64,000 nucleotides of DNA from Gilliamella sp. N-G2 (GCF_002142215.1 NZ_NAST01000003.1:62001-126000); one strand, 5' to 3'; shown: positions 45,532 through 54,472, counted from the stretch's first letter. A program made the numbers and translations. The notes: generated by a model not told the origin, from the sequence alone.

Positions 45532-45980
45532 GTTTCACTGTTTAATATTAAACCTTTGAATTTACGTATCTTCAATATAGCGTTTGTTATACTTAATCAA
45601 TTTGATAATTGTCTTATCGCCTTATCAAATTTAGCATATTTTAATCTATGCTTAGATGTCATTAGTTGAACTAATAAGAACTATATCAAAGTTTGTAACA
45701 AGAAAATAAGATATTAGTAGTTTTAAACAATGAAAAAATTATGCCTTTTCCTGTATTCATTATTTGTAAAAATAATTAAGGAGTTTATACCGTCTTAATT
45801 CTTCTTAATAAGAAAATAGATGCGATAAAACACAGTAAGGTTATGTTGAGCAATTTTAATTACTGGTGATAATCATAGATTAATGGGTGCAATCGATCCT
45901 TGTGGTGATGGTTTAGCTGCGGGTTATTGATGATTTATTAAAATAACAAATCAAATCAGAAATGATAAAACTAATATAAT
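45532..45980. other. Non-coding region before the RNA-repair locus
   Basis: About 450 bp without a supported gene. Around 45840-45930 a short plus frame reads ITGDNHRLMGAIDPCGDGLAAGY, which looks like the end of a lost gene; I cannot identify it. Confidence 0.4.
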
Positions 45981-46008
45981 AAAGATAATGACATTAGTCA
46001 TTATCTTT
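45981..46008. terminator. Strong hairpin after the second rtcB gene
   Basis: AAAGATAATGAC-ATTA-GTCATTATCTTT has 12-bp perfect arms. It is 54 bp downstream of the leftward RtcB-paralogue stop and likely terminates that unit, though the U-run is short. Confidence 0.6.
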
Positions 46009-46061
46009 ATTAACTCGCTATATAGATGCAAATTTTTGAAGAAACTGACATTTTTTTTACA

Positions 46062-47459
46062 TCATACTTTAAAGGTTATCCAAGGTTTAAGTCTGACAGC
46101 GGTTTGGATTAAACCGGCATTCTCTTGTGCTTGAATGACTGGCGTAATCGGTTTATATGCAGCAGGCGCTTCCTCAAATAGTCGCTCTTGTTTTAAAGTA
46201 ACGCATTGCCATGGCAATAAGGCGTTATCAGAGGCCAATTTTTTACTGCGCATTGTTTGCCTTTTTTCAGCTCGTCCAGCGCCATGCGAACAAGACCATA
46301 ACCAATCAAGATGACCTTTCCCTATTGCAACATAAGAATAATCGCCCATAGAGCCTGGTATCAATACTATTTCATCTAAATGTGCAGGTGTTGCACCTTT
46401 GCGATGAATATTCATGCCATTTTCAGGAAAAATGACATTGTGTGAGATATCAACCAATAGTTGACTAGCATCTTGCTTAAAGAGTGTACTAAACGTTTTA
46501 CGCACTAGCTCTGTGATCACAATGCGATTTATCCAAGCATAACGAGCAGCAACGCCCATCGCTTGCAAATACTCTTGAGCATGATTGTCTGTCAAAGCAA
46601 ATAAACCTGATTTAGGGTATTTTTGATCGACCGGCCATAATGCTTTGGCTTTATCTTGCCAACGCTTGCCAATATAAAAACCGACATCACGTGATCCAGT
46701 ATGAATCATCACCACAATAGCACCTTTCTTTAAACCTAATTGATAAGCGACATGGCGATCAATAATTTCATCAACAATTTGTAATTCAACAAAATGGTTA
46801 CCTGAACCTACTGTGCCCAGACTTGCCGGACGAATAATCGCTCGTTTTTCAAAAAAGGCTTCGGGAGCATACTGACTATCCGCCGAAAGTAAATCATTGC
46901 CAGAAATTTTACTAATTTCATGCGAGAGCCGCTCAAAATCGACACTATTCCATAAACCTTGTTGCGGTAAAGCTCCTAACCAAGCTGCAAGACCTTCATC
47001 AAAAAGAGCCTGAAAAGAAGTGGGGGTAACTGGCACATCGCGCTCATCGTGCAATAACACTTGTTTCAATTGTTCAATGAGACTTGATTTTTGTTCATCC
47101 ACCTCATTAAGACTTAAGCCAGTAGTAAACAGGCGCATCCCACAATTAATATCCGTGCCTATCGCCGCAGGAATAATTAAATCAGGAGTCGTGGCAACAA
47201 TACTTCCAACTGGTGCAATCGCACCAGGATGAAAGTCTGGCGTAGCCCTTGCAGCGCAAACTTTGCCATCACTATTGGGCATTGTTACCGATGCAAAATC
47301 GAGTAATTGCTCAACCGCTTTTTCTTCTAAAGGTAACGGATTAGGTAATAATACTTGTGCCGTAATATCTTGTTTATTAAATGTGTAAATATCATTATTA
47401 AAATGAGTTTCAATCCCACTTCGGGATAAACGTTTTTGTAAACGGGTAAATGTAGACAT
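46062..47459 (-). CDS. RtcB-family RNA ligase paralogue (second RtcB)
   Basis: A 465-residue RtcB-fold protein distinct from the canonical RtcB at 49632. Metal-binding and catalytic positions are kept: PDFHPG (residues 74-79), GTDINCGMRL (D103, C106), HFVELQIVD after a GSGN loop, HTGSRDVG and the guanylation loop SHGAGRAEKR. Extra sequence in the middle makes it longer than E. coli RtcB (408). It presumably joins 2',3'-cyclic-phosphate RNA ends to 5'-OH ends with GTP and Mn2+. The ATG at 47459 has AGGTGG upstream; a GTG three codons earlier is weaker. It follows rtcR on the same strand. Confidence 0.88.
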   Translation of the reverse strand: MSTFTRLQKRLSRSGIETHFNNDIYTFNKQDITAQVLLPNPLPLEEKAVEQLLDFASVTMPNSDGKVCAARATPDFHPGAIAPVGSIVATTPDLIIPAAIGTDINCGMRLFTTGLSLNEVDEQKSSLIEQLKQVLLHDERDVPVTPTSFQALFDEGLAAWLGALPQQGLWNSVDFERLSHEISKISGNDLLSADSQYAPEAFFEKRAIIRPASLGTVGSGNHFVELQIVDEIIDRHVAYQLGLKKGAIVVMIHTGSRDVGFYIGKRWQDKAKALWPVDQKYPKSGLFALTDNHAQEYLQAMGVAARYAWINRIVITELVRKTFSTLFKQDASQLLVDISHNVIFPENGMNIHRKGATPAHLDEIVLIPGSMGDYSYVAIGKGHLDWLWSCSHGAGRAEKRQTMRSKKLASDNALLPWQCVTLKQERLFEEAPAAYKPITPVIQAQENAGLIQTAVRLKPWITFKV

Positions 47460-47468
47460 AATAGCCAC

Positions 47469-47609
47469 CTAGAAAACAATAAAATACCGTCCTCTCAATT
47501 TGAGAAGATAATTACTGTTTCCTGCAGCAGCACTATTCAGGAAAGCGGCCGTATTCTAGACTAAAGTTTATTAAAAAGTAAACTGATAAATCATTTTTTT
47601 ATTAGATCA
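47469..47609 (-). promoter_or_regulatory. Promoter and structured leader of the second rtcB gene
   Basis: On the minus strand TTTACT and TAGAAT are 18 bp apart, a plausible sigma-70 promoter. The transcript would begin near a GGCCGC and include a hairpin TTTCCTG..CAGGAAA (47544-47518) and a second TCTCAAATTGAGA palindrome, then AGGTGG. The gene may thus be expressed separately from rtcR. Confidence 0.5.
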
Positions 47610-49229
47610 TCAATTATTACTGTGTATTATTTCCCAACTCAGGCCAAATTTAGCTAAGTATTTTTTTAAACGATCAGCATCGTTACTGCGCTGTTTTTTG
47701 CTTCTTGAAACAGCAAATAGTGCTCGGCCTGCTTCAGATAAGGAGGCGCTGTTTTGGCATATTTCTAATACTTTTTCTAACTGGCAGCGATCAAATTCAT
47801 CAATTTCAGTTGGAATTAAATCGTTATAGCTTTTGGTTGGTTGTTGCCAATTTTGCTGTAAACGACCGATTTCTTGCTCAACTTGTTGTAATGTAATATT
47901 GGCTTGTGGTGCTAATGTCGCCATACGGGTAATCGAACTATTGAGTTCACGAAAATTACCTTGCCATTTTACTTGAGGAGAAGTGGCAAATTTCAGATAG
48001 GCATTACGAGATTGTTGATTAAATCGTGGCATAATGCCATATTCTTTGGCATAACGGGCTAGCTCAAAATCTATATTGGGTTCGATATCTTCCTTTCTTT
48101 CCGCCAATCCTGGTAATTGATAACTCCAAAGATTAATTCTTGCAAAAAGATCTTCACGAAACTCTCCTTGTGCTATAGCCTGTTTGAGATCTTTATTAGT
48201 ACCAGCAATTAATTGGAAATTGCTTTGAATCGGTTTGTCACTGCCATACGGATAAAATTGTTTTTCTTCTATCGCTTTCAATAGCATTGCTTGTTCATCA
48301 AGACCTAATTCACCAATTTCATCTAAAAACAATAAGCCACCATCGGCACTTTTAAGTAATCCGGTGCGCGCAATATTGGCACCAGTAAAAGCACCTTTAA
48401 CGTGACCAAACAAGGTTGACATGGCGCCATCACCGCGTAATGTTGCACAGTTGATCTCAACAAATTGCCCTTGAATTTGATGATTATTGTGTTTGAGTAA
48501 ATAAATCTGTTTAGCTAAAAATGATTTACCCGCACCAGTTGGCCCAGACAATAAAATCGGCGCATGTGATCGACTAGCTACTTGTTCTATTTCGGCTATT
48601 AGCTGATTAAATCGCTGATTACGGGTTGCAATACCCGATTTTAAAAGATCGGTGGCCTGAGATGCATAGTGTTGGAAACGAGTCAGGATCTTATCATATC
48701 GATGTAGATTCAAATCAATCTGATTCATTGTGCCACGAGGAGTCATTGCCAATATGTCATCGTCATTTAACTCATGATTGCTAGCGCTAATATCTTTTGG
48801 TTGTGGCGGTGACATTTGGAGCAATTTGGCCGGAAAGTAACGTGATTCAGTCAATAAAAACCAGCAAATCTGTGCAACGTGTGTCCCAGTAGTAATGTGA
48901 ACATAATATTCTTCTTTATCAGGCTCAAAGGTATATTTTTCGGCAATATCAAATAAGCAAGTATAAACTTGCTCAAAATCCCATGGATCGGCTATGTCTA
49001 TGACTATTGGTCTAACTTCAGTCTGTGGTGATAACAGTTTAATATCATTAATGATTTCACAAAGAAGATGATAATCATCTTGATAATAAAGTAATTCTAA
49101 ACGAGAAATAGGTTTATCGGCATGATGACATAAAGCAATGGTTGGTCGCCAATGCTTCCATCGTCGTTTACCTTTGCCTCGTTGATCAAGGACATTTCCG
49201 AGAAAACCAAACACCACATTCTTTTTCAT
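47610..49229 (-). CDS. rtcR: Sigma-54-dependent RNA-repair activator RtcR (CARF domain)
   Basis: A 539-residue bacterial enhancer-binding protein (E. coli RtcR 532). The N-terminal CARF-like sensor (residues 1 to about 185) carries FGFLGNVLDQRGKG, HWRPT and HITTGTHVAQICWFLL as in E. coli. The AAA+ domain has Walker A GPTGAGKS (229-236) and the sigma-54 contact loop GAFTGA (279-284), and the protein ends in an HTH. RtcR is thought to sense an oligonucleotide made by RNA damage and to switch on rtcB. It is divergent from rtcB, whose sigma-54 promoter is at 49377-49393. Confidence 0.93.
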   Translation of the reverse strand: MKKNVVFGFLGNVLDQRGKGKRRWKHWRPTIALCHHADKPISRLELLYYQDDYHLLCEIINDIKLLSPQTEVRPIVIDIADPWDFEQVYTCLFDIAEKYTFEPDKEEYYVHITTGTHVAQICWFLLTESRYFPAKLLQMSPPQPKDISASNHELNDDDILAMTPRGTMNQIDLNLHRYDKILTRFQHYASQATDLLKSGIATRNQRFNQLIAEIEQVASRSHAPILLSGPTGAGKSFLAKQIYLLKHNNHQIQGQFVEINCATLRGDGAMSTLFGHVKGAFTGANIARTGLLKSADGGLLFLDEIGELGLDEQAMLLKAIEEKQFYPYGSDKPIQSNFQLIAGTNKDLKQAIAQGEFREDLFARINLWSYQLPGLAERKEDIEPNIDFELARYAKEYGIMPRFNQQSRNAYLKFATSPQVKWQGNFRELNSSITRMATLAPQANITLQQVEQEIGRLQQNWQQPTKSYNDLIPTEIDEFDRCQLEKVLEICQNSASLSEAGRALFAVSRSKKQRSNDADRLKKYLAKFGLSWEIIHSNN

Positions 49230-49376
49230 AAACTTATCTATTTTTATAAATTAATATCTAAAATTATAAAAAATACCATTAAAAAAAACTATGTAAATTT
49301 TAATCAATAATAAAGAAAAAATTTATTTCATTTAAAAACATGTAATTAAAAAATAATTTTAGTTTTTTTTATTAAT

Positions 49377-49393
49377 TGGCACGCTTTTCGCAA
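49377..49393 (+). promoter_or_regulatory. Sigma-54 promoter of the rtcB operon
   Basis: TGGCACGCTTTTCGCAA: the -24 GG (49378-49379) and -12 GC (49390-49391) have the required 10-bp spacing, and TGGCACG is consensus. It points toward rtcB and fits control by RtcR. Confidence 0.88.
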
Positions 49394-49482
49394 TATTAAT
49401 TATACCTAAGCAAACATATTCAGATATGTTGAGATGGTTTAAATTAAATAATTAAGTCACTTTGTGGTGATAAAAGATACCA

Positions 49483-49562
49483 GCACTAAAGCGTTCATAG
49501 CGCAATGTACCAATAGAATTTTGGTCATAAACGAACGGTTAAACGGTAACATTCTTTAGTGC
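49483..49562 (+). ncRNA. Candidate structured RNA in the rtcB leader
   Basis: An 80-nt segment closed by a perfect 9-bp stem (GCACTAAAG/CTTTAGTGC). Inside, CGTTC pairs with GAACG around an inner ACCAA/TTGGT hairpin, and a second small hairpin GTTA-AACGG-TAAC follows. The result is a three-way, tRNA-like fold. It lies between the sigma-54 promoter and rtcB, in a leader of about 230 nt that is long for a protein-coding message. In Salmonella the rtc operon encodes Y RNAs beside rtcB; this may be an analogue, but no Ro (rsr) gene is present and the sequence is not recognisably YrlA. Confidence 0.5.
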
Positions 49563-49631
49563 AATCTAACCAATATAAAGATATTACCACTGGCGGAGTG
49601 CATTTTGCCTAGATTTAAAAGGAAGATAAAA

Positions 49632-50858
49632 ATGATTCAATATGAAGTAATAAAAACTGAAAATTCAAGACCAGTAAAAATGTGGACTAAAGGTGTACCA
49701 GTCGAGCAAGAAGCCAAAGAACAATTACTAAAAACAGCACAATTGCCATTTATATTTAAACACATTGCAGTAATGCCTGATGTCCATGTGGGTAAAGGAT
49801 CAACAATCGGGAGCGTTATTCCTACTCTAGGCGCTGTTATTCCAGCAGCCGTTGGGGTGGATATTGGTTGTGGAATGATGGCTGTACAAACGTCACTAAC
49901 TGCGTCTGATTTACCTGATGACCTAGCGCCTTTACGTTTAGCTATTGAAAAAAACGTGCCACATGGTTCAACGCCTAAAAATATGGGTCAAGATCAGGGA
50001 AGTTGGCAAGATGCACCAGCAATTGTAGATCAATATTGGCAACAACTTTTACCAGGATTTGAGAAATTAACCGAAAAATATCCGTGTTTTTTAAAAACAA
50101 ATAATTACTGTCATTTAGGGACACTAGGAGCGGGTAATCACTTTATCGAAGTTTGTTTAGATGAAAATCAACAAATCTGGATTATGTTACATAGTGGTTC
50201 GCGTGGGGTCGGTAATGCTATCGGTGAATTTTTTATTAAATTAGCCAAAAAGGATATGGAGACTTATTTTATTGATAAATATTTACCAAATAATGATTTA
50301 GCTTACTTTGTTGAAGGTACTGAACATTTTGATGATTATCTTATGGCAGTAAATTGGGCGCAAGAGTTTGCTCGTTTAAATCGTGAAATTATGATGCATA
50401 ACACAATTATGGCTATTAGAAATACATTAAATATTGAGTTCACTAGTTATATACAATCCGTAAATTGTCATCATAACTATGTGCAAAAAGAGCATCATTT
50501 TGGGCAAAATGTGTTTGTGACACGTAAAGGAGCAGTATCTGCCCGTAAAGGGGAATTAGGGATTATTCCTGGATCGATGGGTGCGAAAAGCTATATTGTT
50601 CGCGGATTAGGGAATGAAGAAAGTTTTTGCTCTTGTTCTCATGGTGCAGGACGAGTGATGAGCCGATCTGCAGCCAAAAGAATGTTCACTATTCAAGATC
50701 AAATGAAAGCCACTGCACACGTTGAATGTCGAAAAGATGCTGATGTGATTGATGAAATCCCAATGGCATATAAAGATATTGATGCTGTAATGACGGCACA
50801 AAATGAATTAGTTGAGATTGTTCATCAACTACGACAAGTGGTCTGTGTGAAAGGATAA
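49632..50858 (+). CDS. rtcB: RNA-splicing ligase RtcB
   Basis: A 408-residue protein, the same length as E. coli RtcB and matching throughout: VKMWTKGVPVE, FKHIAVMPDVHVGKGSTIG, GVDIGCGM (D77, C80 metal ligands), NCHHNYV, and the guanylated His in CSHGAGRVMSR; it ends with RQVVCVKG as in E. coli. It joins 3'-phosphate or cyclic-phosphate RNA to 5'-OH RNA. The start is the ATG at 49632 (AAGGAAG upstream), not the upstream TTG. rtcA (RNA cyclase), which follows rtcB in E. coli, is replaced by other genes here. Confidence 0.96.
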   Translation: MIQYEVIKTENSRPVKMWTKGVPVEQEAKEQLLKTAQLPFIFKHIAVMPDVHVGKGSTIGSVIPTLGAVIPAAVGVDIGCGMMAVQTSLTASDLPDDLAPLRLAIEKNVPHGSTPKNMGQDQGSWQDAPAIVDQYWQQLLPGFEKLTEKYPCFLKTNNYCHLGTLGAGNHFIEVCLDENQQIWIMLHSGSRGVGNAIGEFFIKLAKKDMETYFIDKYLPNNDLAYFVEGTEHFDDYLMAVNWAQEFARLNREIMMHNTIMAIRNTLNIEFTSYIQSVNCHHNYVQKEHHFGQNVFVTRKGAVSARKGELGIIPGSMGAKSYIVRGLGNEESFCSCSHGAGRVMSRSAAKRMFTIQDQMKATAHVECRKDADVIDEIPMAYKDIDAVMTAQNELVEIVHQLRQVVCVKG

Positions 50859-50862
50859 ATGA

Positions 50863-50906
50863 TATCGAGGATAACTTCCTCGATAATGATGATGATGATG
50901 ATGATG
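50863..50906 (+). repeat. Hairpin and GAT microsatellite after rtcB
   Basis: TATCGAGGA-TAACT-TCCTCGATA (9-bp arms) is followed by a run of GAT triplets (50887-50906). No U-run, so it may be an RNA-stability or partial-termination element rather than a terminator. The triplet run could vary in length. Confidence 0.5.
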
Positions 50907-50997
50907 GTAATAATATGATAACTAATGATTACTTATAGCATTTTGATATAAACAATTAATCATTCACGATAACGATAAGATATTTTAAGGATAAACA

Positions 50998-52578
50998 ATG
51001 ACAACGAATTTAAACACAACAACTGAGCAACCATTCCCAATAGTATGGGATAACAATAGAATCAGTATTTATCAGTTTTTACTCCCTTATCAAAATGCTG
51101 ATAAATTACCAGAGATAGCGGAAACGCTCCCTGATGAATCTTTGGATAATAACGAATTCAAATGGGCAGATGGAGCAATGGATGGTGTTATCAATCATCA
51201 CGGTGCATCGACAGAACAAAATTGTGCAGAAAATATGCTAATGTTGCTTCAACAAATAACAATACAACCTAATCAGTCAGATATTGAGCAACTGTATAAT
51301 TTAGTCACCACTGAACGAACATTAAGCTTTATTGATGATTTAGCTGAAGCAATACCGAACATTGATGTTGATTTTGATAAATTATATGAGTTTATCTATT
51401 GGTTAGCCATTAATAGCCCTGATCGTGAAATCATTAAATTTAGTATTGCTATATTGGGTTCTTTTACCACCGAACAAACCGAACTATTTATGTTATTCGG
51501 TATGCATAATGAGTTTAGCTTATATTCTGCTATTGCATTAGAAAATACATTATCATCTGAAAATGATATTGAAAATACCTTAATGAAACTAGCTCAAAAA
51601 GTTGATGGTTGGGGACGTATTCAAATCGTCGAACGGTTAACCAACTATCCATTATCATCAGCAAGCAAAGATTGGTTGTTAAGAGCTGGTTATCAAAATA
51701 GCATTATGAATGAATATCTTGCTTATACCTGCGCAGTAGCTGGTGAATTAGATAAGGTGTTAGAGCAAGAGAGTATTGATAATGAATTAATTAGCTCAAT
51801 CGGTGAAATTCTAGAAGCATTAATTAACGGTGGGCCTGCTGAGGATATATATTGTTATGATGTTGCTGCTCAAGTTTGTGCCAATTATTTAACTCATCTA
51901 CTTAAACAACCAAACTTAGTCGATCTGAATATATTACGAGCGGTCAAATTAATACATAATTTTGTTGCTGAGGAGGTAGATGAAAATACGCCTAACTGGC
52001 ACGAACAAATAAAAGATGAAATAATCGAAAAAGCTAATCAGTTTATTCAACAAGATAAATGGTTAGAATTGATTGAAGAAAACCTAACGGCTAACAATGA
52101 GAATCAATTTTCGCTAGCAGCAGAACTTTATTCTCAATATGGTTTTGATGCATGGCCTGCACGATTTGAATATCAGAAAAAATATAATGGTGATCAGTGG
52201 AATGATTTGATGCAAAGTGATTCAATATCAAGAATCCAACAAGTTATTCAATTAGCTAATCAACAATATGATTTTGCTAAACTCGCAACCGGACCTACAT
52301 TGGATGATGGATTCGGCGAAGATGATGCACATTATATATTATTACTGATATTACAAGAACTTGATCGTTTTCCTGAGGTTGGTGAAGATTTATTATTAAT
52401 CGCTTTAAAAAGCCCGCTAATGCGACATCGAACTATGGCATTAAATGCTATAAAAGCTTGGGATCGGTCATTATGGTCAGACAATATCAAAACAGCAATA
52501 CAAGAATTGGCAATCATTGAACCTGATGACGAGATTAAAGAAGATTTAGCCGCATTAATAGCTGAAATGAATGATTAA
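50998..52578 (+). CDS. Alpha-helical repeat (HEAT-like) protein of the rtc operon
   Basis: A 526-residue acidic protein made of regular helical segments that look like HEAT-type repeats (e.g. WGRIQIVERLTNYPLSSASKDWLLRAG; LMRHRTMALNAIKAWDRSLW; INGGPAEDIYCYDVAAQVCANYL). No signal peptide or membrane span, and no catalytic motif that I recognise. It lies 139 bp after rtcB in the same direction, before two nucleotidyltransferase genes, so a scaffold or RNA/protein-binding role in RNA repair is proposed. Function unknown. Confidence 0.65.
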   Translation: MTTNLNTTTEQPFPIVWDNNRISIYQFLLPYQNADKLPEIAETLPDESLDNNEFKWADGAMDGVINHHGASTEQNCAENMLMLLQQITIQPNQSDIEQLYNLVTTERTLSFIDDLAEAIPNIDVDFDKLYEFIYWLAINSPDREIIKFSIAILGSFTTEQTELFMLFGMHNEFSLYSAIALENTLSSENDIENTLMKLAQKVDGWGRIQIVERLTNYPLSSASKDWLLRAGYQNSIMNEYLAYTCAVAGELDKVLEQESIDNELISSIGEILEALINGGPAEDIYCYDVAAQVCANYLTHLLKQPNLVDLNILRAVKLIHNFVAEEVDENTPNWHEQIKDEIIEKANQFIQQDKWLELIEENLTANNENQFSLAAELYSQYGFDAWPARFEYQKKYNGDQWNDLMQSDSISRIQQVIQLANQQYDFAKLATGPTLDDGFGEDDAHYILLLILQELDRFPEVGEDLLLIALKSPLMRHRTMALNAIKAWDRSLWSDNIKTAIQELAIIEPDDEIKEDLAALIAEMND

Positions 52579-52631
52579 AAATTTTATTCAATTGATGGTT
52601 ATTATAAAAATTAATAAGGATGTTATTGAAA

Positions 52632-53387
52632 ATGCAAAACCGTATACAAGAAAAACTTATTGAATTAGAACAACAATATAGCATCAATATCATTTTTGCC
52701 TGTGAGTCTGGTAGCCGAGCATGGGGATTTCCCTCACCAAATAGTGATTATGATGTTCGTTTTATTTATATTCATCCAATTGATAAATATTTATCAATTG
52801 ATAATCCTGCTTCTCATCTGACTTTTCCAATCGACGATGAGTTGGATTTACATGGGTGGGATTTGAAAAAAACGTTACAGTTAATTCGCAAATCCAATAC
52901 TACGCCATTTGAGTGGTTGCAGTCACCAATTATTTATAAGCAAAATGCTGCAATTGCTGAGCCATTATGGCAATTATGCGCAGAATTTTTTAATGCTCGC
53001 GGTAATATTTTTCACTATTTAGGTATAGCGAAAAGTGCTTGGCAAAGTAGTGAAGAGCAACAAATTGGTGTCAAAAAGTTATTTTATGTGTTAAGACTAC
53101 TATTATGTGCTAAATGGTGTTTGGAAAAACAGCAAATCGCGCCGATGGCAATAGCACCATTATTGGCGCTATTGCCCGAAAATTTACGTAACAAAATCAA
53201 TAAGATTATTGAGCAAAAAGCAACCATGGCTGAATCACAACTTATCGCTATCGATCCTGAAATATTACTATTTATTGAACAATCAATGAATGATATCTTG
53301 CAACAGGTTGCACCAATAACAGAACGGCATTTTAAACCAGCTAAATTAGATCAATTTTTCATAAAAACATTGATGGATTTGCAATAG
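52632..53387 (+). CDS. Pol-beta-like nucleotidyltransferase 1 (COG3541-type)
   Basis: A 251-residue predicted nucleotidyltransferase. The catalytic motif is complete: GSRAWGFPSPNSDYDVRF with GS at residues 27-28 and the metal-binding pair D39, D41. HGWDLKKTLQLIRKSNTTPFEWLQSP is the family's second block. The ATG at 52632 has AAGGA upstream; the frame opens four codons earlier without a good site. It lies 53 bp after the repeat protein and 15 bp before a second family member. Relatives of this fold add nucleotides to RNA or proteins; the substrate here is unknown. Confidence 0.8.
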   Translation: MQNRIQEKLIELEQQYSINIIFACESGSRAWGFPSPNSDYDVRFIYIHPIDKYLSIDNPASHLTFPIDDELDLHGWDLKKTLQLIRKSNTTPFEWLQSPIIYKQNAAIAEPLWQLCAEFFNARGNIFHYLGIAKSAWQSSEEQQIGVKKLFYVLRLLLCAKWCLEKQQIAPMAIAPLLALLPENLRNKINKIIEQKATMAESQLIAIDPEILLFIEQSMNDILQQVAPITERHFKPAKLDQFFIKTLMDLQ

Positions 53388-53402
53388 GGAAAAGAATATC
53401 AA

Positions 53403-54464
53403 ATGACAATTGATGATTTAAAAAGGCAAAATTTAATCTTATTTGAGGTTATCAGTGGTAGCCGTGCTTTTGGATTAGCCACTGAAACATCGGATACTGA
53501 TATCAAAGGGGTATTTTATCTACCAAAAGAAAAATTTTATGGACTTGAATACATTCCGCAAATTAGTAATGCCTCAAATGATATTGTCTATTATGAATTA
53601 GGCCGGTTTGTTGAATTACTGCTTAAAAATAACCCTAATATTTTAGAAGTGTTAGCTTCCAGCTCAGAATGTATTTTATATCAACATCCGATTATGCAGC
53701 AGTTGACCCTTGATCTTTTTTTATCTAAACAAACCGAACAAACATTTGCTCACTATGCAATATCGAAAATAAAAAAAGCTAAAGGATTGAATAAAAAAAT
53801 CAATAACCCAGTGGAAGTTAAACGAAAAACAGTACTGGATTTTTGTTATATTATTCAAGGGCAACATACTTATCCAATGACCAACTGGTTAACAAAAAAT
53901 GGTTTACAGCAACAGTGTTGTGGTTTAGTTAATATACCTCATGGTAAGGATTTATATGCCCTTTTCTATGACGAGTTAGGTAGTTGTGGTTATCATGGCA
54001 TTATTCAGCATGAAGATTCAACGGAACTCTGTTTATCTTCGGTGAAAATCGACACCCCTGTGATGGCTTATTTGAGTTTTAATCGTGATGGCTTCTCATC
54101 GCATTGCAGTGGCTATAAAGCGTATTGGCAATGGGTCGCCAATCGTAATCAACAACGTTATAAAAATAATATTGAAAATGGCAATGACTTTGATGCTAAA
54201 AACATGATGCATACCATTCGGTTATTGCAAGTTGCCTACGAAATCATGACAAAAGGAACCATTACCAATAAACGACCTAATCGCGACGAACTGTTAGCCA
54301 TTAAGCAAGGTAAATTAAGCTATGATGAGATTATGCAACTTGCTGAGTCGTTATTAGCAAAAATTGAAACCGCATCATTGTCATCGCGATTACCTGACCA
54401 ACCTAATCGCCAAAAAGCATTAGCAGTTTTACTAACTATGCGTAATCACTTATATCAATCATAA
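53403..54464 (+). CDS. Pol-beta-like nucleotidyltransferase 2 (COG3541-type)
   Basis: A 353-residue nucleotidyltransferase with GSRAFGLATETSDTDIKGVF: GS at residues 19-20 and D31, D33. YELGRFVELLLKNNPNILEVL and a C-terminal helical domain (from about residue 240) are like those of the larger members of the family. It is related to, but not a copy of, the preceding enzyme; both keep their catalytic residues, so they may act on different ends or substrates. Last gene of the rightward rtcB unit, followed by a terminator. Confidence 0.8.
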   Translation: MTIDDLKRQNLILFEVISGSRAFGLATETSDTDIKGVFYLPKEKFYGLEYIPQISNASNDIVYYELGRFVELLLKNNPNILEVLASSSECILYQHPIMQQLTLDLFLSKQTEQTFAHYAISKIKKAKGLNKKINNPVEVKRKTVLDFCYIIQGQHTYPMTNWLTKNGLQQQCCGLVNIPHGKDLYALFYDELGSCGYHGIIQHEDSTELCLSSVKIDTPVMAYLSFNRDGFSSHCSGYKAYWQWVANRNQQRYKNNIENGNDFDAKNMMHTIRLLQVAYEIMTKGTITNKRPNRDELLAIKQGKLSYDEIMQLAESLLAKIETASLSSRLPDQPNRQKALAVLLTMRNHLYQS

Positions 54465-54472
54465 TGATTAAT

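Noticed and set aside
46062..47459. Second RtcB as RtcB2 of the PrfH-RtcB2 ribosome-repair pair
   Set aside because: No prfH gene is adjacent and the protein is considerably longer than expected for that partner.
49483..49562. The rtcB leader structure as a tRNA gene
   Set aside because: No T-arm GGTTCRANNCC, no anticodon arm of correct size and no CCA end; only a tRNA-like three-way shape.
50887..50906. GAT triplet run as a CRISPR-like or phase-variable repeat array
   Set aside because: A short non-coding microsatellite with no spacers; no CRISPR array or cas gene is seen anywhere in the window.
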